The notes: generated by a model not told the origin, from the letters alone. 64,000 bases of DNA from Pseudooceanicola marinus (GCF_002786295.1 NZ_PGTC01000009.1:248001-312000), one strand, 5' to 3'; positions 27,234 through 35,741 are shown, counted from the stretch's first letter. Program-made: numbers and translations.

Positions 27234-28040
27234 ATGCGGCTGAAGATTTCCCACACCACCACCTACGCCTACGACCGTCCGGTCGACTACGCCCTGTTGC
27301 AGCTGCGCCTGACACCGCGCGGCGGGGTCGCGGGGCAGAACGTGCTATCGTGGTCGACGCGCTACGAGGGCGCCACCCTGCAGGTCGCCTACGAGGACCA
27401 CTTCCGCAACGCGGTCGAGATGGTCCAGATGGACGACGGCAGCCAGAGCGTCAGCATCCACTGCTCGGGCGAGATCGAGACCGAGGACCGCACCGGCGTG
27501 GTCGGCCCCGGCTGCGGGCTGGCGCCGCTCTGGCTCTACCGTCAGCCGACCAAGGCCACCACCGCCGGCCCGGTGATCCGCAAGCTGGCCGCTGGCGCCA
27601 AGGACACCCTGGCGGAGAACGCGCTGTCGGGCGTGCACGACCTGTCGGATCGCGTGGCCGAGGCCGTGTCCTATGCCAAGGGCACCACCCATGTTGCCAC
27701 CTCCGCCGAGGAGGCCGCCAGTGCGGGGCAGGGGGTCTGCCAGGACCACGCGCAAATCCTGATTTCCGCCGCCCGCCACTTGGGCCTGCCGGCGCGCTAC
27801 GTCTCGGGCTACCTGCTGCTGTCGGACCGGATCGACCAGGAGGCCGCCCACGGCTGGGCCGAGGTCTGGCTGGAGGGGCTGGGATGGGTCGGTTTCGACG
27901 TCTCCAACGCCATCTGCCCCGATGATCGCTACGTACGTGTGGCCGTCGGTCGCGACTATTCCGAGGCGGCCCCGGTGCACGGGCTGCGCCAGGGCGGCGC
28001 CTCGGAAGAGCTTTGCGTTTCCTTGCAGGTTCAGCAATAG
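27234..28040 (+). CDS. Transglutaminase-like cysteine peptidase (Anbu operon)
   Basis: Cytoplasmic protein of 268 residues, COG1305. The N-terminal beta domain (MRLKISHTTTYAYDRPVDYA, then QLRLTPR) precedes the papain-like core. Catalytic Cys is in GVCQDHAQILISAARHLG, His in DQEAAHGWAEVWLEGLGW and Asp in FDVSNAICPDDRYVRVAVG, followed by GRDYSEAAPV. Members of this group may hydrolyse or transfer amide bonds; with the ATP-grasp enzyme it forms a ligase/hydrolase pair. It lies 4 bp after the alpha-E gene and 52 bp before the Anbu gene. Confidence 0.93.
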   Translation: MRLKISHTTTYAYDRPVDYALLQLRLTPRGGVAGQNVLSWSTRYEGATLQVAYEDHFRNAVEMVQMDDGSQSVSIHCSGEIETEDRTGVVGPGCGLAPLWLYRQPTKATTAGPVIRKLAAGAKDTLAENALSGVHDLSDRVAEAVSYAKGTTHVATSAEEAASAGQGVCQDHAQILISAARHLGLPARYVSGYLLLSDRIDQEAAHGWAEVWLEGLGWVGFDVSNAICPDDRYVRVAVGRDYSEAAPVHGLRQGGASEELCVSLQVQQ

Positions 28041-28092
28041 AGTGACGCTGCCCGATTCCCTCGCGGGCCTGCTATCGGAGCTTTGACGCCAG

Positions 28093-28863
28093 ATGACCTA
28101 TTGCGTTGCCCTGCAACTGGATCGTGGCCTGCTGTTCATGTCGGACACGCGGACCAACTCCGGCGTCGACAACATCTCCACCTTCCGCAAGATGGTGCAC
28201 TTCGAGGTGCCGGGGGAACGCTGCATCACGCTGATGACGGCGGGCAACCTGGCCACCACCCAGGCGGTGGTCAGCCTGTTGCAGGAACGCTCCAAGAGCC
28301 CCGACGAACGCAGCCCCGACATCCTCCAACTGCCGACCATGTTCCAGGTCGCCGGGTTGATCGGGCAGACCCTGCGCGAGGTGATCTCGCGCCATGACGA
28401 CAACGGGCAGAAGGCCAGCTCGACCTTCTCTGCCACCATCCTGCTGGGGGGGCAGATCGCCGGGGGAGAACCGCGGATCTACCTGATCTACCCCGAGGGC
28501 AATTTCATCGAAGCCTCTGCCGACACACCGTTTTTCCAGATCGGAGAGACCAAGTACGGCCGCCCGATCCTGGTGCGCGCCTATGAGGCCGACATGTCCT
28601 TCGAAGATGCGATGAAGCTGGTTCTGGTCAGTTTCGACAGCACCATTAAGGCCAACCTTTCGGTCGCCCTGCCGCTGGATTACCACGTCTACGAGGCCGA
28701 CAGCCTGCACCTTGGCCGCACGGGCCGGATCGAGGCCGACGATCCCTATTTCCAGGACATCTCCTCCGGTTGGGGCGTGGCCCTGCGCGATGCCTTTGCT
28801 GCGCTGCCCGAGTTCAGTTTCGAGGACAGTGCCGCGCCGCATGAGGACACCGGCGGCGCCTGA
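28093..28863 (+). CDS. Anbu, bacterial proteasome-like peptidase (COG3484)
   Basis: Protein of 256 residues of the ancestral beta-subunit (Anbu) family, an Ntn hydrolase related to HslV and 20S beta subunits that assembles into helical or ring oligomers. It begins MTYCVALQLDRGLLFMSDTR. After Met removal Thr2 would be the N-terminal nucleophile, with Asp18, Arg20 and Lys near FRKMVHF as expected. Other family blocks are MTAGNLATTQAVVSLL, ATILLGGQIAGGEPRIYLIY and a C-terminal RTGRIEADDPYF. No gene for a recognised AAA+ unfoldase adjoins it. It is the last gene of the operon, with a GGAG site upstream. Confidence 0.94.
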   Translation: MTYCVALQLDRGLLFMSDTRTNSGVDNISTFRKMVHFEVPGERCITLMTAGNLATTQAVVSLLQERSKSPDERSPDILQLPTMFQVAGLIGQTLREVISRHDDNGQKASSTFSATILLGGQIAGGEPRIYLIYPEGNFIEASADTPFFQIGETKYGRPILVRAYEADMSFEDAMKLVLVSFDSTIKANLSVALPLDYHVYEADSLHLGRTGRIEADDPYFQDISSGWGVALRDAFAALPEFSFEDSAAPHEDTGGA

Positions 28864-28909
28864 GCCGGCCCCTCGTCCGACACCTTCCGCTGTCTGACCC
28901 GTTGCGCGT

Positions 28910-28926
28910 CCCCGCCATCAGCGGGG
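28910..28926 (+). terminator. Hairpin after the Anbu gene
   Basis: CCCCGC (28910–28915), loop CATCA, GCGGGG (28921–28926), about 47 nt past the Anbu stop. No T-tract follows, so termination is plausible but unproven. Confidence 0.4.
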
Positions 28927-29082
28927 CGGAGGCAGGCCGGAATAGCCTCGAAGCCGCATCCGCCCCCTGTTCAGCAGCGCTGTCCCGGGGGAGACGCGAC
29001 ACGGGCTGACGCAGCGACATCTTCACATGGAAGGCCGGCGCCCTCGTTGGGTGACTGTTTTCAGGGCATTCGCGGCAAAACC

Positions 29083-29099
29083 TGCATGTTAAATGTGCA
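29083..29099 (+). promoter_or_regulatory. NtrC-like palindromic site
   Basis: TGCATGTTAAATGTGCA is an imperfect 17-bp palindrome (TGCA, 9 nt, TGCA) resembling the NtrC consensus TGCACC-N5-GGTGCA in its outer arms. It lies 270 bp upstream of urtA, the substrate-binding protein gene of a nitrogen-source transporter, where NtrC control is expected. Rhodobacter NtrC is known to activate sigma-70 promoters, so the missing sigma-54 box is not disqualifying. Confidence 0.45.
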
Positions 29100-29368
29100 A
29101 TTGCCCGCGAGGCCCGGGCTTTCACGCGGTCACTTGGCCGTGAATGTAGGAAAAAACTGCCGAACCGGCGTTCATCGAAACGCGCCGCGCAAGACGGCGT
29201 GAAAGCAAAATGTGCGGTGGCTTCCAATCTGGCGGTTCGGTCACCATCGCACGGAGAAGCAACTTTTATAAAAAGTCGCTCGGGGAGATATAGGACGGTT
29301 AGCCCGCGGTTCCAACCGTGGCCGATCCCCTGTGCCCGAGGCGGCACCATGAAGGGGAATACCATCCA

Positions 29369-30652
29369 ATGTCGCATTTCAAGAAAATGATGCTGAGCGC
29401 GACCGCGGCCACGGCCCTGATGTCGGGCGCGGCGATGGCGCAGGACGACACGATCAAGGTCGGCATCCTGCACTCGCTTTCCGGCACGATGGCGATCTCG
29501 GAAACCACGCTGAAGGACACCATGCTGATGCTCATCGAGCAGCAGAACGCCAAGGGCGGCGTCATGGGCAAGCAGCTGGAAGCGGTGGTTGTCGATCCTG
29601 CCTCCGACTGGCCGCTCTTCGCCGAAAAGGCGCGCGAGCTGCTGACCGTGTCCGATGTCGACGTGATATTCGGCTGCTGGACCTCCGTCAGCCGCAAATC
29701 CGTCCTGCCGGTGATCGAGGAACTGAACGGCCTGCTGTTCTACCCGGTCCAGTACGAGGGCGAGGAAAGCTCCTACAACGTGTTCTACACCGGCGCCGCG
29801 CCGAACCAGCAGGCGATCCCGGCCACGGATTACTACCTGGAGGAACTGGGCGTCGAGAAGTTCGCCCTGCTGGGCACCGACTACGTCTATCCCCGCACCA
29901 CCAACAACATTCTCGAATCCTACCTGATGGACAAGGGGATCGCGGAGGAAGACATCTTCGTCAACTACACCCCCTTCGGCCATTCCGACTGGTCCAAGAT
30001 CGTGTCGGACGTCGTGGCCCTGGGCGCTGACGGCAAGAAGGTCGGCGTGATCTCGACCATCAACGGCGACGCCAACGTGGGCTTCTACAAGGAACTGGCC
30101 GCGCAGGGCGTCTCGGCCGAGGATATCCCCGTTGTCGCCTTCTCCGTGGGCGAAGAGGAACTGTCGGGCTTCGACACCTCTGAGCTGGTCGGCCACCTGG
30201 CCGCCTGGAACTACTTCCAGTCCGCCGACACCGCTGAGAACGAAGAGTTCATCGCCGCGTGGAAGGACTTCGCCGGTGAGGACCGCGTGACCAACGACCC
30301 GATGGAAGCCCATTACATCGGCTTCAACATGTGGGCGAACGCGGTCGAGGAATCGGGCACCACCGATGTCGACACGGTGATCGAGGCGATGGTCGGCCAG
30401 ACCTTCCCGAACCTCACCGGCGGCACCGCGGAAATGCTGCCGAACCACCACCTGACCAAGCCGGTGCTGATCGGTGAGATCCTCGAAGACGGCCAGTTCG
30501 ACATCATCTCGGAAACCGATCCGGTGCCGGGCGACGCCTGGACCGACTTCCTGCCGGAATCCGCGGTGCTGACCTCCGACTGGCCGGGCCTCGACTGCGG
30601 TATGTACAACACCGAGACCGAAACCTGCGTGCAGAAACAATCCAACTACTGA
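29369..30652 (+). CDS. urtA: Urea ABC transporter, substrate-binding protein
   Basis: Periplasmic binding protein of 427 residues for high-affinity urea uptake. ATG 29369 (MSHFKKMMLSATAATALMSG) gives a signal peptide ending AAMAQDD; an upstream in-frame codon at 29318 would spoil it. Family blocks are IKVGILHSLSGTMAISE, VVDPASDWPLFAEKARELL, FGCWTSVSRKSVLPV, GLLFYPVQYEGEESS, NYFQSADTAENEEF and VEAMVGQTFPNLTGG-like text. It is the first gene of urtABCDE. An expected intercistronic hairpin follows at 30668, consistent with higher expression of the binding protein than of the permease. Confidence 0.95.
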   Translation: MSHFKKMMLSATAATALMSGAAMAQDDTIKVGILHSLSGTMAISETTLKDTMLMLIEQQNAKGGVMGKQLEAVVVDPASDWPLFAEKARELLTVSDVDVIFGCWTSVSRKSVLPVIEELNGLLFYPVQYEGEESSYNVFYTGAAPNQQAIPATDYYLEELGVEKFALLGTDYVYPRTTNNILESYLMDKGIAEEDIFVNYTPFGHSDWSKIVSDVVALGADGKKVGVISTINGDANVGFYKELAAQGVSAEDIPVVAFSVGEEELSGFDTSELVGHLAAWNYFQSADTAENEEFIAAWKDFAGEDRVTNDPMEAHYIGFNMWANAVEESGTTDVDTVIEAMVGQTFPNLTGGTAEMLPNHHLTKPVLIGEILEDGQFDIISETDPVPGDAWTDFLPESAVLTSDWPGLDCGMYNTETETCVQKQSNY

Positions 30653-30667
30653 TCTGACCCCGAACGT

Positions 30668-30692
30668 CCCGGGCGGAACTTCTTCGCCCGGG
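30668..30692 (+). promoter_or_regulatory. Intercistronic stem-loop urtA–urtB
   Basis: CCCGGGCG (30668–30675) pairs perfectly with CGCCCGGG (30685–30692) around a 9-nt loop, 15 nt after the urtA stop. It has no T-run. Such stem-loops after binding-protein genes commonly stabilise the upstream mRNA and dampen downstream expression; that role is inferred here. Confidence 0.55.
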
Positions 30693-30764
30693 TGGTCCGG
30701 GCGGGCCGGCACCCTCCTCCCTGCCGTCCCGCCCGGCTCGCTGACCTTCCGCCGCAGGACCAAA

Positions 30765-32762
30765 ATGCCCAAACGTCTCATTCAGGTTGTCGCGACGCTG
30801 CTGATCGCGTGTGCCGCCTTCGTCCTGCCGGTGCCGTCGGCCCTGGCCCAGACTGACAGCGCCGAGGACGCCGCCTCGCTCCAGCCGATCCTGCAGGAGC
30901 AGGCGGAGCTTTTCCTCGACAGCTCCCGCCGTACGATCCAGCCCGCCATCGACGCCGTGGCCGCATCCGGCCTGCCGCAGGCGCCGGATTTCCTGGTCGC
31001 CTGGGCGGAGCGCGAGATCTGGGTGAACGAGGCCGACCTGACCTTCTACCGCGTGACCCGTGACGACGACCGCATCTATCACCTCTTCGACGTCGATACC
31101 GGCGCCGAGGTGATGACGCTGGAGGACGACGATGGCTACGAGGACCTGCGCCCAAATTCCGGCATCCGGGGCCTGATCGGGGCCGCGCTGGTGCGCTTCC
31201 AGCTGGAGGATCCCGATCCGGCCATCCGCGCCGAGGCGCTGGACAGCATCGACCGCAACGGCGAGGCCAGCCACCTTGGCCCCCTGCGCGCCTCCATCGA
31301 CAGTGAGACGGACCAGGGCCTGCGCGCCCGCAAGGAACAGCTGCTGACCCTGCTGACCATCGGCTATGCCGACGACAAGGTCGACCGGATCGCGGCCATC
31401 GAAAGCGTCGCGGGCAACCTGGATGTTGCGGTGCGCGCGGCGTTGAACCCGCTGGTCGCCACCACCCGCAGCGCGGCCACGGATCTGCCCGAGGGCCGCA
31501 ACATCGCCCGAGAGCTGCGTCCCGGCTCCGAGGCGCTCCCCCGCACCGAAGCCTACCAGTTGCTGGTCGACGAGGGGCTGGCGCCGCCGCTGGTCTCCTC
31601 CGACGATCTGCGCAGCACCCTGGCCGATCATATCGAGGACGGCGCCGTGGCCGGCGTTCCGCTCTCCGAACTCTCGAATCCGGCCGCCCGCGATCGGGCC
31701 TTCGACGCGCTGGTGGCCGAGGGGCTGGTGGAGCCGGCGGCGACCGAGGCCGACATCGACAGCTCCCTGGCCGATCATGTCTTCTATGAAACCTATGCCG
31801 AAGCCGATGCCGAGGTGACCGGCGCCGCCAATGCCGCGCTGGCCTCGATCTCGCGCATGGTGGCGCTGAACCAGGTGTTGGACCTGGCGCTGGATGCGTT
31901 GTCGCTCGGTTCGATCTACTTCCTGGCGGCCATCGGCCTGGCCATCACCTTCGGCGTGATGGGGGTCATCAACATGGCCCATGGCGAGTTCATCATGATG
32001 GGCGCCTATACCGGCTACGTGCTGCAACAGGTGATCCCCGATTATACCGTGTCGATCCTCGTCGCGATCCCTACGGCCTTCGCGGTGACCTTCGCCGCCG
32101 GCGTCGCCATGGAGCGGCTGGTGATCCGCTGGCTCTACTCCCGCCCGCTGGAAACCCTGCTGGCCACCTTCGGCGTCTCCATCGCGCTGCAACAGCTGGC
32201 CAAGAACATCTTCGGCACCCAGGCCCGCCCGCTGACCTCGCCCGACTGGCTGAACGGATCCTGGGTGATGAACGACATCGTCGGCATCAGCTACATCCGC
32301 ATCGCCATCTTCGTGCTGGCGCTGATCTTCCTCGCTCTCTTCCTCTTCATGATGAAGAAGACGCGCCTTGGCCTGGAAACCCGCGCGGTGACCCAGAATC
32401 CGAAGATGGCCGCCTCCATGGGGATCAACCCCGACCGGGTGAACATGCTGACCTTCGGCCTGGGCTCCGGCATCGCCGGCATCGCGGGCGTCGCCATCGG
32501 GCTCTATGCTCAGGTCACCTCGGAAATCGGCCAGCAGTACATCGTGCAGAGCTTCATGACCGTGGTCGTGGGCGGTGTCGGCAACATCTGGGGCACGCTT
32601 CTGGGCGCCACGATGATCGGCTTCCTGCAGAAGGGGATCGAGTGGGTCTACCCGTCCAACACCCTGGCGGCCCAGACCTACATGATCGTCTTCATCATCA
32701 TCTTCATCCAGTTCCGCCCCCGCGGCATCATCGCCCTCAAGGGCCGCGCAGCCGGAGATTGA
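30765..32762 (+). CDS. urtB: Urea ABC transporter permease UrtB
   Basis: Inner-membrane permease of 665 residues, LivH-type. It has a signal peptide (LLIACAAFVLPVPSALAQ), then a long periplasmic N-terminal region (about 30–365) with HEAT-like helical repeats (AIRAEALDSIDRNGEA, DDKVDRIAAIESVAGN). This extension is a known feature of many UrtB proteins. The permease part has FLAAIGLAITFGVMGVINMA, HGEFIMMGAYTGYVLQ, a cytoplasmic loop with TRAVTQNPKMAASMGI-like text and GGVGNIWGTLLGATMIGF. It pairs with UrtC. Confidence 0.94.
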   Translation: MPKRLIQVVATLLIACAAFVLPVPSALAQTDSAEDAASLQPILQEQAELFLDSSRRTIQPAIDAVAASGLPQAPDFLVAWAEREIWVNEADLTFYRVTRDDDRIYHLFDVDTGAEVMTLEDDDGYEDLRPNSGIRGLIGAALVRFQLEDPDPAIRAEALDSIDRNGEASHLGPLRASIDSETDQGLRARKEQLLTLLTIGYADDKVDRIAAIESVAGNLDVAVRAALNPLVATTRSAATDLPEGRNIARELRPGSEALPRTEAYQLLVDEGLAPPLVSSDDLRSTLADHIEDGAVAGVPLSELSNPAARDRAFDALVAEGLVEPAATEADIDSSLADHVFYETYAEADAEVTGAANAALASISRMVALNQVLDLALDALSLGSIYFLAAIGLAITFGVMGVINMAHGEFIMMGAYTGYVLQQVIPDYTVSILVAIPTAFAVTFAAGVAMERLVIRWLYSRPLETLLATFGVSIALQQLAKNIFGTQARPLTSPDWLNGSWVMNDIVGISYIRIAIFVLALIFLALFLFMMKKTRLGLETRAVTQNPKMAASMGINPDRVNMLTFGLGSGIAGIAGVAIGLYAQVTSEIGQQYIVQSFMTVVVGGVGNIWGTLLGATMIGFLQKGIEWVYPSNTLAAQTYMIVFIIIFIQFRPRGIIALKGRAAGD

Positions 32763-32767
32763 CCCCC

Positions 32768-32863
32768 ATGTTCCAGTACCACCCCCCCGCCAATCTCGAC
32801 CGCCCGCCGCTGCCCGTCATCGACGGCGGCCGCCCGGACAATGATGAGGAGGGCAGCTCGTGA
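32768..32863 (+). CDS. Possible 31-aa small ORF between urtB and urtC
   Basis: It begins MFQYHPPANLDRPPLPVIDG and ends with an acidic tail (DNDEEGSS). The ATG is 5 nt after the urtB stop, with GGAG about 8–10 nt upstream, so ribosomes could load by coupling. It has no membrane segment or cysteine. Family not recognised. It may be a real micro-protein or chance; codon use is in keeping with neighbours. Confidence 0.4.
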   Translation: MFQYHPPANLDRPPLPVIDGGRPDNDEEGSS

Positions 32864-32907
32864 TCTCCCTCACCACCCCTTTGGCGGGCCTGATCTTCGC
32901 GCCCCTC

Positions 32908-32976
32908 CCTGTTCATCCGACGGCCGGAAATACTCCGGGGTGCGGCGCCCCCGGCGCCGGGGGGCAGCGCCCCCCC
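32908..32976 (-). repeat. Multi-hairpin intergenic repeat, copy D (inverted)
   Basis: On the plus strand, hairpin 1 is GGGGGGC (32959–32965), loop AGC, GCCCCCC (32969–32975). Hairpin 2 is GGCGCC (32944–32949), loop CCC, GGCGCC (32953–32958). AAATACTCCGGGG (32928–32940) is the reverse of the GAGTATTT end of other copies. Unlike the other copies it lies inside an operon (urtB–urtC) and points against transcription. Confidence 0.65.
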
Positions 32977-33002
32977 GCGACCCCCGCGACGGAGGCCCCC
33001 GC

Positions 33003-34232
33003 ATGAGACAGAGCTTCATCGCCCGCAACCCGTCGGTCCTGATCTTCCTCGCCTGCCTCGCGGTCTTCACCCTCGCGGTGACGCTGATGTCGCACGCGCT
33101 CGGCGCCGAGATGATCTCGACCTCCTTCATCAAGACGCTGGGCCGCACCCTCTGCCTCTGCCTCGTGGCCATCGCCATGGATCTGGTCTGGGGCTACTGC
33201 GGGATCCTGTCGCTCGGCCATTTTGCCTTCTTCGGGCTGGGCGGCTACATGATCGGCATGTGGCTGATGTACGCCCGGACCGAGATCATCGTGGCCGAAA
33301 GCCTGGCCAATGCCGCCATACCACCCACGCCGGATGAGGTGCGCGATGCCATCGGCAGCCAGATCTTCGGCGTCGTCGGCAGCTCGGACTTCCCCGCGAT
33401 CTGGGCCTTCGCCCATTCCCTGCCGCTGCAACTGGCGCTGGTGGTGCTGGTGCCGGGGCTGCTGGCGCTGGTGTTCGGCTGGCTGGCCTTCCGCTCGCGC
33501 GTCACCGGCGTCTATCTGTCGATCCTGACCCAGGCGATGACCCTGGCCCTGTCGCTCTACCTCTTCCAGAACGAAAGCGGGCTGCGCGGCAACAATGGCC
33601 TGTCGGGTCTGCAGAACCTGCCGGGCGTGGAGGCGGGGCAGGACTGGATCTCCCTGTGGTTCCTCTGGGCCTCCGCGCTGGCGCTCGGCCTGGGCTATGT
33701 GCTCTGCGCCTGGGTGGTCTCGGGCAAATTCGGCTCGGTAGTGCGCGGCATCCGCGATGACGAGGCACGGGTGCGCTTCCTCGGCTACTCGGTCGAGGGC
33801 TACAAGCTCTTCATCTTCACCTTCACGGCCATCATCGCCGCCGTGGCCGGCGCCCTCTACTACCCGCAGGCGGGCATCATCAACCCGGGCGAAGTGGCGC
33901 CCATTGCCTCGATCTACTTGGCGGTCTGGGTCGCCATCGGCGGGCGCGGGCGGCTCTACGGCGCGGTGATCGGCGCGGCGGTGGTCAGCCTCGTCTCAAC
34001 CTGGTTCACCGGCGGCATGGTGCCCTCGATCCCGCTGGGGGTCTACACCGTCGACTGGGTGGACTGGTGGCTGGTCCTGCTGGGCCTCAGCTTCGTTCTG
34101 GTCACGCTCTTTGCGCCCAAGGGCATCGGCGGGCTGGTCGATCTGGTCTCGGCCCGCGTGGCCCCTGATCGCCACGGCGCCGACTACGGCCCCGACAAGG
34201 GCGCCCTGCGCGAAGAGGAGGGCCGGAAATGA
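33003..34232 (+). CDS. urtC: Urea ABC transporter permease UrtC
   Basis: LivM-type inner-membrane permease of 409 residues. ATG 33003 is used because the in-frame sequence upstream translates the GC-rich repeat and is not protein-like. Membrane helices run from VLIFLACLAVFTLAVTLM onwards. Family motifs are MDLVWGYCGILSLGHFAFFG, GVYLSILTQAMTLALSLYLF, VRGIRDDEARVRFLGYSVEG and the C-terminal FAPKGIGGLVDL. It overlaps urtD by 4 bp (ATGA), so they are translationally coupled. It is separated from urtB by 240 bp holding a small ORF and an inverted repeat copy. Confidence 0.94.
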   Translation: MRQSFIARNPSVLIFLACLAVFTLAVTLMSHALGAEMISTSFIKTLGRTLCLCLVAIAMDLVWGYCGILSLGHFAFFGLGGYMIGMWLMYARTEIIVAESLANAAIPPTPDEVRDAIGSQIFGVVGSSDFPAIWAFAHSLPLQLALVVLVPGLLALVFGWLAFRSRVTGVYLSILTQAMTLALSLYLFQNESGLRGNNGLSGLQNLPGVEAGQDWISLWFLWASALALGLGYVLCAWVVSGKFGSVVRGIRDDEARVRFLGYSVEGYKLFIFTFTAIIAAVAGALYYPQAGIINPGEVAPIASIYLAVWVAIGGRGRLYGAVIGAAVVSLVSTWFTGGMVPSIPLGVYTVDWVDWWLVLLGLSFVLVTLFAPKGIGGLVDLVSARVAPDRHGADYGPDKGALREEEGRK

Positions 34233-34969
34233 GCGCGCTTCTAGAAGTCTCCGGCGTCTCCGTCAGCTTCGACGGGTTCAAGGCGATCAACAACCTCAGC
34301 TTCTCTATCGGTGAGGCGGAGCTGCGCGCCATCATCGGCCCCAATGGGGCCGGCAAGACCACCTTCATGGATATCGTCACCGGCAAGACGAAACCGGATG
34401 AGGGCAAGGTGCTGTGGGGGGAGCTGTCGCGCAACCTGCTGAAGATGCGGGAATCGAAGATCGCCCAGGCCGGGCTGGGGCGGAAATTCCAGCGTCCCAC
34501 GGTCTTCGAGGACCAGTCGGTCTTCGACAACCTGCTGATGGCGCTGAAGAACCCGCGCGGCGCCTTCGCCTGCCTCTTCTACCGCCCGACCCGCGCCGAC
34601 CGCGCCCGGGTGGGCGAACTGGCCGAAGAGGTGGGCCTGGCCGCCTTCCTGTCGCGCACCTCTGGTGAGCTGTCGCACGGACAGAAGCAATGGCTGGAGA
34701 TCGGCATGCTGCTGGCGCAGGAGCCGCGCCTGATGCTGGTCGACGAACCCGCCGCCGGCATGACGCTGGCGGAACGCGAACATACGACTGACCTGCTGGT
34801 GTCGCTGGCCAGGACCCGCGCCGTGGTGGTTGTGGAACATGACATGGAATTCGTCCGCCGCCTCGGTTGCAAGGTGACCGTACTGCACGAGGGATCGGTG
34901 CTGGCCGAAGGCTCTATCGATCATGTCACCGCCGACCCGCGGGTCATCGAAGTTTACCTGGGGCGCTGA
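34229..34969 (+). CDS. urtD: Urea ABC transporter ATP-binding protein UrtD
   Basis: Cytoplasmic ATPase subunit of 246 residues, LivG-like. Walker A is GPNGAGKTT, the Q-loop region FQRPTVFEDQSVFDN, the signature LSHGQKQWLEIGM, Walker B LMLVDEPAAG and the H-loop VVVEHDMEFV. The ABC signature LSHGQ is the usual UrtD variant. Start overlaps the urtC stop; stop is 1 bp before urtE. Confidence 0.96.
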   Translation: MSALLEVSGVSVSFDGFKAINNLSFSIGEAELRAIIGPNGAGKTTFMDIVTGKTKPDEGKVLWGELSRNLLKMRESKIAQAGLGRKFQRPTVFEDQSVFDNLLMALKNPRGAFACLFYRPTRADRARVGELAEEVGLAAFLSRTSGELSHGQKQWLEIGMLLAQEPRLMLVDEPAAGMTLAEREHTTDLLVSLARTRAVVVVEHDMEFVRRLGCKVTVLHEGSVLAEGSIDHVTADPRVIEVYLGR

Positions 34970-34970
34970 G

Positions 34971-35666
34971 ATGCTGGAAGTGAACGGACTGACCCTCCAC
35001 TACGGTCAAAGCCAGATCCTGAACGGGATCGACCTCTCTGCCGCCCAGGGGCAGGTGACCTGCATCATGGGCACCAACGGGGTGGGCAAGACCTCTCTGC
35101 TGAAGGCCATTTCGGGGACGCACCCGCGCTCGGGCGGAACCATGGCGCTGGATGGCGAGGATCTGGGGCGGCTGCCCGCCCATATGTTGGCGCAGAAGGG
35201 GATCGGCTATGTGCCCCAGGGGCGGATGATCTTCCCGCTCTTGACGGTGCAGGAGAACATGGAGACGGCCTATGCCTGCCTGCCGCGGTCCGAACACCAC
35301 ATACCCGACGAGATCTACGAGCTGTTTCCGATCCTGAAGGATTTCCTGAACCGGCGCGGCGGCGACCTGTCGGGCGGGCAGCAGCAACAGCTGGCCATCG
35401 CCCGGGCCATGCTGACCAAGCCGAAGCTGCTGCTGCTGGACGAACCGACGGAGGGGATCCAGCCCAACATCATCCAGCAGATCGGCCGGGTCATCGAATA
35501 CCTGCGCGACCGGGGGGACATGGCGATCGTGCTGGTCGAGCAGTATTTCGAGTTCGCCTATGGACTGGCGGACAAGTTCTACGTGCTGCGCCGTGGCGCG
35601 GTCACGGCGTCGGGCAGCAAGTCCGAGCTGACCAAGGACGAGCTGATGGCCGAGGTGTCCGTCTGA
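34971..35666 (+). CDS. urtE: Urea ABC transporter ATP-binding protein UrtE
   Basis: Second ATPase subunit, 231 residues, LivF-like. Walker A is GTNGVGKTS, the signature LSGGQQQQLAIARAM, Walker B LLLLDEPTEGI and the H-loop VLVEQYFEF. The ATG at 34971 follows the urtD stop by one base. It is the last gene of the transporter; no urease genes follow in the window, so urea hydrolysis must be encoded elsewhere. Confidence 0.96.
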   Translation: MLEVNGLTLHYGQSQILNGIDLSAAQGQVTCIMGTNGVGKTSLLKAISGTHPRSGGTMALDGEDLGRLPAHMLAQKGIGYVPQGRMIFPLLTVQENMETAYACLPRSEHHIPDEIYELFPILKDFLNRRGGDLSGGQQQQLAIARAMLTKPKLLLLDEPTEGIQPNIIQQIGRVIEYLRDRGDMAIVLVEQYFEFAYGLADKFYVLRRGAVTASGSKSELTKDELMAEVSV

Positions 35667-35690
35667 AGTGACGCCCGGGCGCTCCGCTCC

Positions 35691-35707
35691 GTCGCGCGGT
35701 GCGCGAC
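35691..35707. terminator. Hairpin between urtE and dtd
   Basis: GTCGCGC (35691–35697), loop GGT, GCGCGAC (35701–35707), between convergent stops at 35666 and 35742. No T-run. Confidence 0.5.
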
Positions 35708-35741
35708 ACCCCCACCGGGCGGATCGGGCGCGAAGACGATA

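Larger units (their letters stand above)
28864..29368. other. Intergenic region upstream of urtA, 505 bp
   Basis: It holds the Anbu hairpin, an NtrC-like palindrome at 29083–29099 and an AT-rich promoter-like stretch at 29261–29293 (TTTTATAAAA, then GATATAGG). A short imperfect inverted repeat, CCGCGGTT/AACCGTGG, lies at about 29305–29322. No clear sigma-54 GG-N10-GC element was found. No gene is visible. Confidence 0.5.

Noticed and set aside
29100-29368. A sigma-54 promoter for urtA
   Set aside because: No GG-N10-GC pair with the usual TGGC/TTGC flanks was found in this stretch.
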